Source: Chloroflexota bacterium (GTDB taxonomy: Bacteria > Chloroflexota > UBA11872). From it: a stretch of DNA of 64,000 nucleotides. The DNA lies in contig JAJDVX010000042.1 in the NCBI GenBank assembly GCA_022825895.1, forward strand, positions 70,525-134,524, read 5' to 3'. A program made the translations under genes and the position numbers. Of the stretch, positions 1-9,589 are shown piece after piece; the stretch's first letter is position 1; each line of letters begins with the position of its first letter. The notes below the pieces were generated by a model. It was not told the origin of the DNA. It ran no database searches and was given only the letters and a program-made list of their open reading frames with translations.

Positions 1-2602
1 CGATCACGCAGGCGCGTGCAGCTTCCAGCGCCGCCGGAATTCGCGACGGATCCTTGCCACCAGCCATGGCCAGCCCCGGTCGTCCCCCACCGCCTCCACC
101 GGCCGCATGGGCCATGGCACGAGCCAAGGTTCCCGCATTTGCCCCTGCCGCGACAGCCTCGTCTGACGCCGCGGCCACGAACGCCGGCCGTCCGTCGATC
201 GTGGCCGCCAGCACGATTACCCAGGGCGTCTCCAGCCGCTGGCGCAGATCGTCGCTCAACTCGCGTAGCGCGTCGCGATTGGCCGCCGATGTATTAGCCG
301 CAACCAAGGAAATCGGGCCCACCGCCACGGACGCCGCGGCCAGCCGTTCAGCTTGCCGTTGGGCCTCGGATCGTTCAGCCGCCTGCAGTCGTCGCCGCAG
401 GTCGGCCTGCTGGTCGAGCAAGCGGTGCAGGCGTTCGGGCGCCTCCGCTGGAGCCGACTCCAGCTGACGGGCAATCCCGGCCAGCAAGTCTTGATTCCGC
501 TCCACCAACGTCACCGCCCCGGCGCCGGTCACGGCTTCGATTCGGCGGACGCCCGCCGCGATTCCGCCTTCTTGCACGATGGCGAAGAGTCCGATCTGGT
601 TGCTCGATGCACAGTGCGTGCCGCCGCATAGTTCACGGCTCACGTCGCCCATCCGCACCATACGCACGACTTCGCCGTACTTCTCGCCGAACAGCGCCAT
701 GGCTCCAGCTTCCACCGCCGCCTGCACTTCGGTCTGCTCGGTGACCAGTCGGAGATCTTCGAGAATCTGCGAATTCACCCACTGTTGGATTTCGCGCAAC
801 TCGTCATCGGTCACAGGCGCCGGATTCGTGAAGTCGAATCTCAGCCGGTCGGGCGCCACCAACGAGCCGGCCTGACGCACATGATCACCCAGCGTCCGGC
901 GCAAGCCGGCGTGCAGCAGGTGCGTGGCCGTGTGGTTGCGCATGATGTTGAAGCGCCGTTCGCGGTTGACGCAAGCGCGCACGGACTCGCCCACCGCGAG
1001 GTGGCCGCGCGTCACGTCGGCCACCATCACCACCGTGCCCTCGGGATTCTTGAGCGTGTCAATCACACGCGCCGCGCCGGTTTGCCCTACCAGAACACCC
1101 GAGTCACCAACCTGACCTCCGGATTCCCCGTAAAACGGGGTCTGATCCAACACGACCATCACGTTGCCGCCGCTCGCCGCAGCGTCCAGCAACTCACCGT
1201 CACGGGCCAGCGCCACGATCGTGCCCGTGCCCTCCGTCACAAAGTCGTAGCCCAGGAACACCGACTCCCCGAAGCCCGACGGCAGCTCCTGCGCCTGTCC
1301 ATCGGACTGAGCCGCGCGGCTGCGCGCCTGTTGTTCTGCCAGCGCGGCGTCGAAACCGGATTCGTCGACCCCTACCCCGCGTGCCGACGCAATGTCCTTT
1401 GTGATATCCGGAGGAAACCCGAAGGTGTCATAGAGCTCAAACATGCGAGCACCTTCCACGAGACCACCCGGCGGCACGTTCGCCAGCAGGTCATCCAGCC
1501 GCGCCACCCCGGCGTCGAGGGTTCGGCGGAAGCGCTGCTCCTCGTCGCTGACCACCCTGCGGATGAAGTCAGCCCGCGGCAGCAGGTCCTCGTACCCCTC
1601 CTCGGACATGACATCGATGGCCGCTGCGACGACGGGCGCGAGGGCGTCCGATTCAGTGCCCAGTTGCCTCGCATGCCGCACAGCCTGACGGATGCTGCGC
1701 CGGAGGATGTAGCCGCGGCCCTCGTTTCCCGGCATCACGCCGTCGCCGATAAGGAACGCCGCCGCCCGGCTGTGCTGTGCGATAACCCGGAGCGATCGCC
1801 CACTCTCGCGCTCGGCCTCGTAATCCAGGTTCGCTTGACCTGCCGCCGCATGCACGAGCGGCCACCAAGTGTCCGTCTCGTAGATCGAGCTGACACCTTG
1901 CAGCACCACCGCCCAGCGTTCCAGGCCGGCGCCGGTGTCTACCCCGTGAAGCTCCAATGGCGTCAAGCCACCGCTCGCCGACTTGAAGTACTGATTGAAC
2001 ACCAGGTTCCAAATCTCGAGGTATTGCTCGGGCGCCGCCAACGGTCCGACGTCAGGCAAATCCGGCCGCAGATTGATGTGAACCTCGGTCGTCGGCCCGC
2101 ATGGGCCGCTGTCGCCCGTTGGCCCCCAAAAGTTGTCGTCACCTGCGTAGGCAATACGTTCGCGGGGATGACCCAGGTCCGCCCAGATATCCGCGGCTTC
2201 CTCGTCCCGCGGCACGCCCGGGCTGCCTTCGTAGACCGTGGCCCAGACCCGTTCCGGCTCGATGCCAATCACATCCTGGACAAGTTCGCGGGCCCAGGTG
2301 ATGGCTTCCACCTTGAAGTAGTCGCCAAAGCTGAAGTTGCCAAGCATTTCAAAGAACGTGAGGTGGCTAAGATCTCCAACCTCGTCCAGATCCGTCGTCC
2401 GGAAGCACTTTTGCACTGTCGCGATCCGCGGGTAGGGCGAGGGTCGTTCACCGCTGAAATACGGCTTGAACTGCTGCATCCCGGCCGACGTCAGCAACAC
2501 GCTCGGATCGCCGACGGGCACCAGCGACGCGCTGGGCAACACGCGGTGGCCGCGCGCGGAAAAGAAACGTAGGTAGCGGCGGCGGATTTCAGAGGTATTC
2601 AT
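1..2602 (-). CDS. alaS: Alanyl-tRNA synthetase (C-terminal end runs off the left edge)
   Basis: Reverse-strand frame starts MNTSEIRRRYLRFFSARGHRVLPSASLVPVGDPSVLLTSAGMQQFKPYFSGE, a typical AlaS N-terminus. Absent from the ORF track because the frame is open at the edge. Confidence 0.95.
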   Translation of the reverse strand, partial: MNTSEIRRRYLRFFSARGHRVLPSASLVPVGDPSVLLTSAGMQQFKPYFSGERPSPYPRIATVQKCFRTTDLDEVGDLSHLTFFEMLGNFSFGDYFKVEAITWARELVQDVIGIEPERVWATVYEGSPGVPRDEEAADIWADLGHPRERIAYAGDDNFWGPTGDSGPCGPTTEVHINLRPDLPDVGPLAAPEQYLEIWNLVFNQYFKSASGGLTPLELHGVDTGAGLERWAVVLQGVSSIYETDTWWPLVHAAAGQANLDYEAERESGRSLRVIAQHSRAAAFLIGDGVMPGNEGRGYILRRSIRQAVRHARQLGTESDALAPVVAAAIDVMSEEGYEDLLPRADFIRRVVSDEEQRFRRTLDAGVARLDDLLANVPPGGLVEGARMFELYDTFGFPPDITKDIASARGVGVDESGFDAALAEQQARSRAAQSDGQAQELPSGFGESVFLGYDFVTEGTGTIVALARDGELLDAAASGGNVMVVLDQTPFYGESGGQVGDSGVLVGQTGAARVIDTLKNPEGTVVMVADVTRGHLAVGESVRACVNRERRFNIMRNHTATHLLHAGLRRTLGDHVRQAGSLVAPDRLRFDFTNPAPVTDDELREIQQWVNSQILEDLRLVTEQTEVQAAVEAGAMALFGEKYGEVVRMVRMGDVSRELCGGTHCASSNQIGLFAIVQEGGIAAGVRRIEAVTGAGAVTLVERNQDLLAGIARQLESAPAEAPERLHRLLDQQADLRRRLQAAERSEAQRQAERLAAASVAVGPISLVAANTSAANRDALRELSDDLRQRLETPWVIVLAATIDGRPAFVAAASDEAVAAGANAGTLARAMAHAAGGGGGGRPGLAMAGGKDPSRIPAALEAARACVI

Positions 2603-2706
2603 CGGATGGTCCCCGGGCGGGCCGGGCCCGCAAACAAAGAAAGACCGACGGAAGCTGCCTCCCGATCAGCCTTATACGGACGTGCGAGCCGTGGGTTATG
2701 CCTGCG

Positions 2707-2826
2707 CTATTGGAACTCCTCCGTCACTTGATCGTCCGCCGCTTCCGGACGCATTACGCTCAGGGCGTATCCGGCGACCAGACCGACCAGAAACCCCAGC
2801 GTCAATTTGGCGAACCGGACAACCAT
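2707..2826 (-). CDS. Small (39 aa) single-pass membrane protein
   Basis: Reverse-strand ORF MVVRFAKLTLGFLVGLVAGYALSVMRPEAADDQVTEEFQ*; hydrophobic segment plus acidic tail, between alaS and the next reverse-strand gene. Below the ORF-track length cut-off. Confidence 0.45.
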   Translation of the reverse strand: MVVRFAKLTLGFLVGLVAGYALSVMRPEAADDQVTEEFQ

Positions 2827-2933
2827 TGTCCGACCACCCTGGACGCATCGTGCCCTGAGAAGCTAGCACAGTTCTCCGCCGTGGAATGGCTCTGTTCCCC
2901 GTAGGGCGCGGGCACGTCCAGGCACTGCAAAGG

Positions 2934-3200
2934 TCACGTCAGCACCAGGTGGGCCACCAGCAAGCCCACCACGCACCCCACGAACGCGCCCAGAATCGGC
3001 AGGCCGCCAATCGCCATGTAGGTCGCACCAATCGCGCCGGCGGCCAGCGCCCCGCCCGCGAAGCCGGCAACGCCGAACGGCCAGTAGAAGAACCCCGAGT
3101 TTTGGCGCCGGCCTATCACCGCGTGGAACGTAAAGCTGACGAACGTGGCCAAGAGCAAGCCCAGATAAACGGACGGCGGAATCACAACCAGCACGTCCAT
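2934..3200 (-). CDS. Small integral membrane protein (88 aa)
   Basis: Hydrophobic ORF with several TM-like segments, 2 nt from the cysteine desulfurase gene on the same strand. Confidence 0.7.
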   Translation of the reverse strand: MDVLVVIPPSVYLGLLLATFVSFTFHAVIGRRQNSGFFYWPFGVAGFAGGALAAGAIGATYMAIGGLPILGAFVGCVVGLLVAHLVLT

Positions 3201-3202
3201 GA

Positions 3203-4384
3203 CTATGCGACCCCTGCCGGCGGCGCCGCGACGTCCCGCAACGCCCGTACGTGCCGCACGATCGCGTCGCCGGCCCGAGCGATCTCATCGGATGTCGTGC
3301 TTCGTCCGACCGTGCAGCGCAGCGAACCTCGTCGGAAGCGCTCAGGCAGTCTCAATGCTTGAATCACGTGCGATGGCTCGAGCGAGCCCGACGTACACGC
3401 GGCCCCGGTTGAGACGGCAATCCCTTCCAGGTCCAGGCGAATCAGCAGCGACTCGGCGTCGATATCCGGGAACGCGAAGGAAGCAAACGCGGACAGCCGC
3501 CGCTGGGGATCACCCGTCACATGCGTCTGTGGACATTGGGCCGTCACTCGTTCGATCAGCGCCGAACTCAGGGAACGCATGTGCGCGGACCGGCGTTCGC
3601 GATCGGATTCCGCACGCTTCACGGCTTCACCCAGTCCTACGATTCCCGGCACATTTTCGGTGCCCGCCCGGCGGTCGCGCTCCTGCGCTCCGCCAAAAGC
3701 CCGACGCTCCACGCGAACGCCCTCGCGAACGAATAACGCACCGACCCCCTTGGGGCCGTAGAGCTTGTGTGCGGACAAACTTAACAGGTCAACTCCAAGC
3801 TGATCAACATTTATGTCGAGCTGTCCCGCTGCCTGCACCGCATCCGTATGCACACAGGCGCCTGCTTCGCGCGCGAGTTGCGCGAGCGACGGCAGATCCT
3901 GAATTGTCCCGACCTCGTTGTTCGCCAAACCGATACTCACAAGGACTGTGTCCGTACGCAGAGCTGCCGCCAAATCACCCGGAGCCACCCGGCCGTCCTG
4001 ATCGACCGGGAGCTCCGTAACCTCAAACCCGCGGGCCTGCAACGCGCGGGCGGCAAACAGCACGGCGTGGTGTTCGATTGCCGTGGTCACGACGTGTCGG
4101 CCGCGTCCCGCTTCGGCCTCCGCCAGGCCGATCACCGCCAGGTTGTCCGACTCGGTGCCGCCGCTGGTGAACACCAGCTCGCCGGGTTTACAGCCCAAGA
4201 CGCTCGCGACCTGTTCACGAGCGGTATCGACAGCCTCGCGCGCGCGTCTGCCCTCAGCATGCACGCTCGACGGATTGCCTGGCTGAGACCAGAGGTATGG
4301 CCGCATGGCCTCGAACACCGCCGGATCCAGCGGCGTGGTCGCGGCGTGGTCAAGGTAGATGTGCGAAGGCGCGCTGAGCGTCAC
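3203..4384 (-). CDS. Cysteine desulfurase (NifS/IscS-like, class V aminotransferase)
   Basis: IYLDHAATTPLDP N-terminus, SAHKLYGPKGVGAL PLP-lysine motif, STGAACTSGSLEPSHV active-site Cys loop. Start taken at GTG 4384; the ORF itself extends to 4495. Confidence 0.92.
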   Translation of the reverse strand: MTLSAPSHIYLDHAATTPLDPAVFEAMRPYLWSQPGNPSSVHAEGRRAREAVDTAREQVASVLGCKPGELVFTSGGTESDNLAVIGLAEAEAGRGRHVVTTAIEHHAVLFAARALQARGFEVTELPVDQDGRVAPGDLAAALRTDTVLVSIGLANNEVGTIQDLPSLAQLAREAGACVHTDAVQAAGQLDINVDQLGVDLLSLSAHKLYGPKGVGALFVREGVRVERRAFGGAQERDRRAGTENVPGIVGLGEAVKRAESDRERRSAHMRSLSSALIERVTAQCPQTHVTGDPQRRLSAFASFAFPDIDAESLLIRLDLEGIAVSTGAACTSGSLEPSHVIQALRLPERFRRGSLRCTVGRSTTSDEIARAGDAIVRHVRALRDVAAPPAGVA

Positions 4385-4528
4385 GCCGTCAGTATGCCGA
4401 CGTTTGTTTTGATGGTCGGTGTGCGGAACGGCCTTCGTTGAAGGGAACCGACCGAGCTGACACAGCAGGACGTTTCGGTGAGCGATGTAACACAAAAACT
4501 GTCACGCACCCGTTACGCTTGTCCCCCT

Positions 4529-6358
4529 ATGTCTCGACAGTTCTCTCGACGAATGCTCGGCCGGGCCGCCGCTCTGGGCGCCCTTGGGTTAACGTCAGCG
4601 CCGGCCGCGCGGGTCCTGGCTGATCCGGCGGCGGCGTCTGACGCAACGATTGACCCACTCTTTGCACGCTTTGTTGAGCGCGTGGGAGGCGTTGCGGTCG
4701 TCGGCGATCCAATCACGAATCGATTTGAACGCAACGGACGCTCGGCACAGCTTTTTGCCAACTTTCTCCTTGAGTACTGGCCCGAGAACGCCGGGACTCA
4801 GTACGAGATTCAGCCTGCGCTTTTGGGAGAACTGGTCTCGGGTGGTCGCTACTTTCACCAGATCGCGCCGTTTCGCAGTGAATCCAGCGTGGAGTACATC
4901 TGGCAGACTCGTCACTCGGTACGCTTCGGCTTCCTGGACTTCTGGAATCGCCTGGGACGTGGCGAATTGCTCGGGCTCCCAATCTCCGAGGAAGTGCCGG
5001 AGTCCGGTGGCGTGACCGTGCAGTTCTTTCAGCGCGGCAAGCTCAGCTACCTGTCTACTCGCCACGCGCCAATTCAGATCGAACCGATCGGTCGGACCTA
5101 TCTGGCCACCCTTACCGACGGCATCGACGCCGCCTACACCGCCGATCCGATTCACACACAGACGCCCGGCACTTCGATAGCTCTGCGCGTGACGGTCAAA
5201 AACACCGGCACCAACACCTGGGCGGCGACTGGCAACGATGCGGTGAAGGTCGGCGCGCGCTGGGCCGACTCGAATGCACCTTCGACTCGCGTGATCCCTT
5301 CCTTCGCCTCGCTCTCCAACGACGTTGCGCCCGGCGAATCCGCAACGCTGGACATCGCGGTGCAGATGCCGTCGGTTCCAGGTCCATTCCGGCTCCAACC
5401 CGATCTGCAAACGGGTGGCGCGTGGTTTACGTCGGTAGCCGTGTCCGCGCCGGTCGTGGATGCCCCGGCTCGTCTCGCCACTCCGGACGTTCGGGTCGGG
5501 CTCCTGGACATTAGCGACGACAATCCGGGCGTCGACCAAGCCACCATTTTCTCAACCGGTGGCCTGGAGATACGCGACGAGGGCGACACAGTCCTGGCAC
5601 AACTGGACGCGGACGAGCGCGTGGTGATTCGCCGCGACATTGCCAACGAGGTGCATCTGCTTGACCTTCCGGACGGCAGCCGGCTGCGGACTGTTGGCCG
5701 AGTGCACATAGATCCCACGGAGGAGTCGCGGCTCCGGCTTGAGGAAACGGCGCCACAGCGGACTTACCGAGGGTCCATGGAGTTTGCCTGGCTCGCCAGT
5801 TATCGCAGCGCCTGGGTCGTCAACACGCTCTCCATGGACGATTATCTTTCCGGGCTTGTAGAACAGAACGACACGATTCCCTGGGAAGCCTTGCGGGCCT
5901 CGGCAATCGCCTTTCGCACCTACGCCTACACGGTGCGGAGGCAACGCCGCGCCCGCGGCGCTCTCTTTGACGTTGCGGCCTCCACCCGGCACACCCCCAC
6001 CCTGTATACGCGCGATCAGGTCTACCACGGCTACGCGCGCGAGCTTTCGGGCACCCGCCTGCGGGACGCTGTTCGGGATACGCGAGGCTGCGTGCTGACG
6101 TACGCGGGCAGTACCATCCACGCGGTGTATTTCTCTCGCGCCGACGGCCGCACGCGCAGCTGGCACGAGGAATGGGGAGGGCCACTCAAGCCGTGGGCGG
6201 TAGCCGTTGATGATCCGTATAGCCGGGGTCAGACATTGCTGGGCCACGGCATAGGACTCCCGCTGCGCAGCGCCAACGCCATGGCGGCGGCCGGGGCAAA
6301 CGGCGAGCAGATTCTGGCCGCGTATTACACCGACATCGACTTCGAGCACGTCTATTGA
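4529..6358 (+). CDS. SpoIID/LytB-domain secreted protein with N-terminal Tat-like signal and Ig-like middle domain
   Basis: SRRMLGRAAALGALGL signal; C-terminal MDDYLSGLVEQNDTIPWEALRASAIAFRTYAYTVRR and GHGIGLPLRSANAMAAAG, SpoIID-like motifs. Confidence 0.8.
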   Translation: MSRQFSRRMLGRAAALGALGLTSAPAARVLADPAAASDATIDPLFARFVERVGGVAVVGDPITNRFERNGRSAQLFANFLLEYWPENAGTQYEIQPALLGELVSGGRYFHQIAPFRSESSVEYIWQTRHSVRFGFLDFWNRLGRGELLGLPISEEVPESGGVTVQFFQRGKLSYLSTRHAPIQIEPIGRTYLATLTDGIDAAYTADPIHTQTPGTSIALRVTVKNTGTNTWAATGNDAVKVGARWADSNAPSTRVIPSFASLSNDVAPGESATLDIAVQMPSVPGPFRLQPDLQTGGAWFTSVAVSAPVVDAPARLATPDVRVGLLDISDDNPGVDQATIFSTGGLEIRDEGDTVLAQLDADERVVIRRDIANEVHLLDLPDGSRLRTVGRVHIDPTEESRLRLEETAPQRTYRGSMEFAWLASYRSAWVVNTLSMDDYLSGLVEQNDTIPWEALRASAIAFRTYAYTVRRQRRARGALFDVAASTRHTPTLYTRDQVYHGYARELSGTRLRDAVRDTRGCVLTYAGSTIHAVYFSRADGRTRSWHEEWGGPLKPWAVAVDDPYSRGQTLLGHGIGLPLRSANAMAAAGANGEQILAAYYTDIDFEHVY

Positions 6359-6360
6359 CC

Positions 6361-7335
6361 ATGCCGACGGCGACGACGGACTTGCGCGGCCAGGATTTCC
6401 TGACGCTGGCCGACCTCTCACCCGAGCAGGTGCTGGGACTCCTGGATCGAGCTGCTCAGCTGAAGATCATGCAGGCAGACCGCCAGCCACACCAGTTCCT
6501 ATCCGGCCTGAGCCTGGCGATGCTCTTTGAGAAGGCTTCACTGCGTACCCGTACGACGTTCATGGTTGGCATGTCCCAACTCGGAGGCTTCGCCGTCGAC
6601 CTGATGAACGAACACACGCAGATTGGCGTGCGCGAGTCGATTCCGGACATCGCGCGCAACCTGGAACGATGGGTTGACGCGCTCATGGCCCGGGTGTATT
6701 CCCACCGGACGCTCGAAGAACTGGCGGCCAGGGCCAAGATTCCCGTGATCAACGGGCTCAGCGACCTGGCCCACCCCTGCCAGGCCCTGGCTGACGTCCT
6801 TACGATCCGCGAGCACCTGGGCGGGCTGGCTGGCCGGCGGCTCGCCTACGTCGGCGACGGCTTTAACGTCTGCAACTCGCTGCTGTTTGCCGGAGCGCAG
6901 ACAGGCATGCACGTCCGCGTTGCCTCACCGGTCGGCTATGAGCCCGACGAAGACATGCTGGAGCGAGCCCAGGAGATTGCCGAGGACGGCGGCGGTAGCA
7001 TTGAGATTGGAAACGATCCGAAGGCCGCCGTGGATGGCGCGGAAGTGGTGTACACGGATGCATGGGTCAGCATGGGCCTGGAAGACGAGGCGGCCGAACG
7101 TCGCGAGGTGTTCGCTCCATTTCGAGTGGACCGTGACCTGCTGGCGCTGGCCGGGCCGACCGCCGTTTTCATGCACTGTCTGCCGGCCCACCGTGGCGAC
7201 GAAGTGACGGACGACGTTTTGGATGGCCCCCAGTCGATAGTGTTTGACCAGGCCGAAAACCGCTTGCACGCCCAGAAGGCTCTCTTGGTAGCCATCCTGC
7301 GCGGCGACGATGCGTTCGAAGCGACGGGAGCGTAG
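6361..7335 (+). CDS. argF: Ornithine carbamoyltransferase
   Basis: EKASLRTRTTF carbamoyl-phosphate loop, HPCQALADVLTI, HCLPAHRGDEV motif. ORF track start is 6355. Confidence 0.93.
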   Translation: MPTATTDLRGQDFLTLADLSPEQVLGLLDRAAQLKIMQADRQPHQFLSGLSLAMLFEKASLRTRTTFMVGMSQLGGFAVDLMNEHTQIGVRESIPDIARNLERWVDALMARVYSHRTLEELAARAKIPVINGLSDLAHPCQALADVLTIREHLGGLAGRRLAYVGDGFNVCNSLLFAGAQTGMHVRVASPVGYEPDEDMLERAQEIAEDGGGSIEIGNDPKAAVDGAEVVYTDAWVSMGLEDEAAERREVFAPFRVDRDLLALAGPTAVFMHCLPAHRGDEVTDDVLDGPQSIVFDQAENRLHAQKALLVAILRGDDAFEATGA

Positions 7336-7376
7336 GTAGACTGAAACTCCGTCGGCGCTGACGATAAGCGACTCGC

Positions 7377-8210
7377 GTGGAACAGCTTGAGTACCTCGCA
7401 GGTGAGTTTGACTTTGGCGCCGCCATTCAGATTCTGCTCGTCGCCCTCCTCTTTAACGCCGTGCTTTCTCTGATTCGCGGCACCCAGGCCGATCAGTTGC
7501 TTCGCGGCCTGGTCGTCGTAGCCGTGGGCCTGTTCGTCATTGGTCGCGTGCTCCAACTCGAACTCATCAACTGGATCCTGGACCAGGGATTGTTGGTGGC
7601 AACGTTTGCCCTGATCGTGGTCTTTCAGCCCGAATTGCGGCGGCTTCTGGAACGTGTCGGCCGCACGGGGACGCTGGTGGCACATCCGTTCGGGATGGTG
7701 ACACCTGAGCAGACACAACAGATGATCGGCGCTGTCGTCGGCTCGGCGGAGGAACTCTCGGCCCGACTGTGGGGAGCCCTCATCGTCATTCAGCGCCAGG
7801 GCGGCCTGGATGAATTCGCCAGTACCGGGACTCGCCTGGAAGCAAGTCTCTCCCGAAACTTGCTGGTGACCGTGTTCCATCCAGGCTCGGAGTTGCACGA
7901 CGGTGCGATCCTGCTCAGCGGAATGGAAGTCGTGGCCGCGCACGTCATGCTGCCCCTCAGCGATGAGTTGGGCCCGCAGGACCACGTCGGGACCCGGCAC
8001 CGCGCCGGACTGGGGATTACCGAAGCCACGGATGCCGTTGCAGTAATCATCTCCGAGGAGACCGGCGGAGTCTCGATGGCCGTGGACGGACGCCTGGAAC
8101 GTCATCTCACACCCGATCAGTTGCGCCGTCGCCTTGAGACCGCGCTGCGGGTCCAAACGCGTGGCGCGGGCCTCCAAGGGCTTCCGGCCTGGATATCGCG
8201 GAGTAGGTGA
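7377..8210 (+). CDS. cdaA: Diadenylate cyclase (membrane CdaA/DacA type)
   Basis: N-terminal TM segments, then DAC domain with HDGAILLSGMEVVAAHVMLPLS and GTRHRAGLGITEATDAVAVIISEETG. Confidence 0.93.
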   Translation: MEQLEYLAGEFDFGAAIQILLVALLFNAVLSLIRGTQADQLLRGLVVVAVGLFVIGRVLQLELINWILDQGLLVATFALIVVFQPELRRLLERVGRTGTLVAHPFGMVTPEQTQQMIGAVVGSAEELSARLWGALIVIQRQGGLDEFASTGTRLEASLSRNLLVTVFHPGSELHDGAILLSGMEVVAAHVMLPLSDELGPQDHVGTRHRAGLGITEATDAVAVIISEETGGVSMAVDGRLERHLTPDQLRRRLETALRVQTRGAGLQGLPAWISRSR

Positions 8211-9589
8211 ACGCCGCACGACGCCGCCGGGCGCGCCGCGTCATCCTGGCGCGCCGGTTTTTTGTTCGAACCCTCGGCGTTCGGTTCCTGGTGGCGCTGG
8301 TCATGTCCTCTCTTGTTTGGGTGGTCTGGACACTCGAGCAGAATCCGAGCACGCAAGAGCTCATCGACGATGACATCCAGGTTGACGAAGTGAATCTCGG
8401 TCCAAGCCTGGTCCTGGCCAGCCCAATCCAGCCCGTACGGGTGACCGTGGGCGGGCCGCGCGAGAACATTGGCCGGGTGACAGTGCGCGACTTCTCGGCC
8501 CGCGTGAATTTGGCCGGTATCGGTTCGGGAGTTCATCAGCTTCCCGTGGAAGTGGCCGTCGCGGATGCCGCGATGGATGTCATACGCGTCACACCAGAAA
8601 CCGTCACCGTTCAGATCGATCCGTTCGAAGTTCGCGCCTACGAAGTCACCGCCCGCCTGGAGAGCGCGCCAGCGGTCGGATTTCGCGCGGAACTCAACGA
8701 CGTCGAAGCCAGTCCGGCCAGCGTCCAGGTCAGCGGTGGGGCTTCGGAGGTCGACGAGGTTGCCTCCGTGGTGGCCACGTTGAGCCTGCAAGGCGCCACC
8801 AGCGACGTCTCCACCCAGGCCCTGTTGATTCCAACGGATCGAAGCGGCAACGAGGTTGAGGACGTCCATCTTGACCCTCAGACCGCCCAGGTCCGTGTAC
8901 CCATCACTCGAATCACTAGCCGCAAGCGGGTGCCGGTCCTCGCGGAACTGACCGGGAACGTCGCGCCTGGATTCTTCGTCCGAGAGATCAGCGTCGTCCC
9001 GACAACCGTCGAAATCCAGGGTCAGCCTGAGGACATCGAGCGGGTTAGCGCCGTCAGTACGGTTGGGTTGGATATTGATGGTGCCCGCGGAGACGTGGAG
9101 GGCAATGTGCCATTTGACAACCCGGTTGGCGTGCTGGTGCTTAGCGATGAGCCCACCGCCACCATTGTCGCCGTTGTGGAGCCCCTGTCGGACACCACCA
9201 CCATTCAGGCCGCCGTCGTTGCGGTGAACATTGACCCCAGCCTGGCGGCCGCCGTGTCGCAACCGTCAGTCCAGGTCGTCGTCGGCGGGTCCGTCGAAAC
9301 GCTACAGGAGCTGCGGGCCGGGGACGTTGTGGCTGAAGTGGACGTTTCGAACCTCAGCCCCGGACGGCACCAGCTTCGACCCGTCATCACCGTTCCACCA
9401 GGCATTGAAATCTCGCAAGTGACGCCACCAGTGCTGACCGTCGTGCTGCAGCGTGGCGAAAGCGACACTTCAGCGGCCCAGGGACAGGTGCTTATCGGCC
9501 CAGGCGGCGCCGTCGCCACCGCTACCCCGACGCCAGCGCCTACGCCAGCGGTCTCACCAGCAACCGGCACGGCGTCACCGATCAGTTGA
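8207..9589 (+). CDS. cdaR: YbbR-domain protein (CdaR-like regulator of diadenylate cyclase)
   Basis: Overlaps cdaA by 4 nt (GTGA); N-terminal TM then repeated YbbR-like beta domains; Pro/Thr tail. Confidence 0.85.
   Translation: MNAARRRRARRVILARRFFVRTLGVRFLVALVMSSLVWVVWTLEQNPSTQELIDDDIQVDEVNLGPSLVLASPIQPVRVTVGGPRENIGRVTVRDFSARVNLAGIGSGVHQLPVEVAVADAAMDVIRVTPETVTVQIDPFEVRAYEVTARLESAPAVGFRAELNDVEASPASVQVSGGASEVDEVASVVATLSLQGATSDVSTQALLIPTDRSGNEVEDVHLDPQTAQVRVPITRITSRKRVPVLAELTGNVAPGFFVREISVVPTTVEIQGQPEDIERVSAVSTVGLDIDGARGDVEGNVPFDNPVGVLVLSDEPTATIVAVVEPLSDTTTIQAAVVAVNIDPSLAAAVSQPSVQVVVGGSVETLQELRAGDVVAEVDVSNLSPGRHQLRPVITVPPGIEISQVTPPVLTVVLQRGESDTSAAQGQVLIGPGGAVATATPTPAPTPAVSPATGTASPIS

Noticed and set aside
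785-2572. 595-aa plus-strand ORF
   Set aside because: Antisense to alaS; composition reflects the shadow of a real high-GC coding frame.
6936-8219. 427-aa minus-strand ORF
   Set aside because: Antisense to argF/cdaA, both with clear family motifs.
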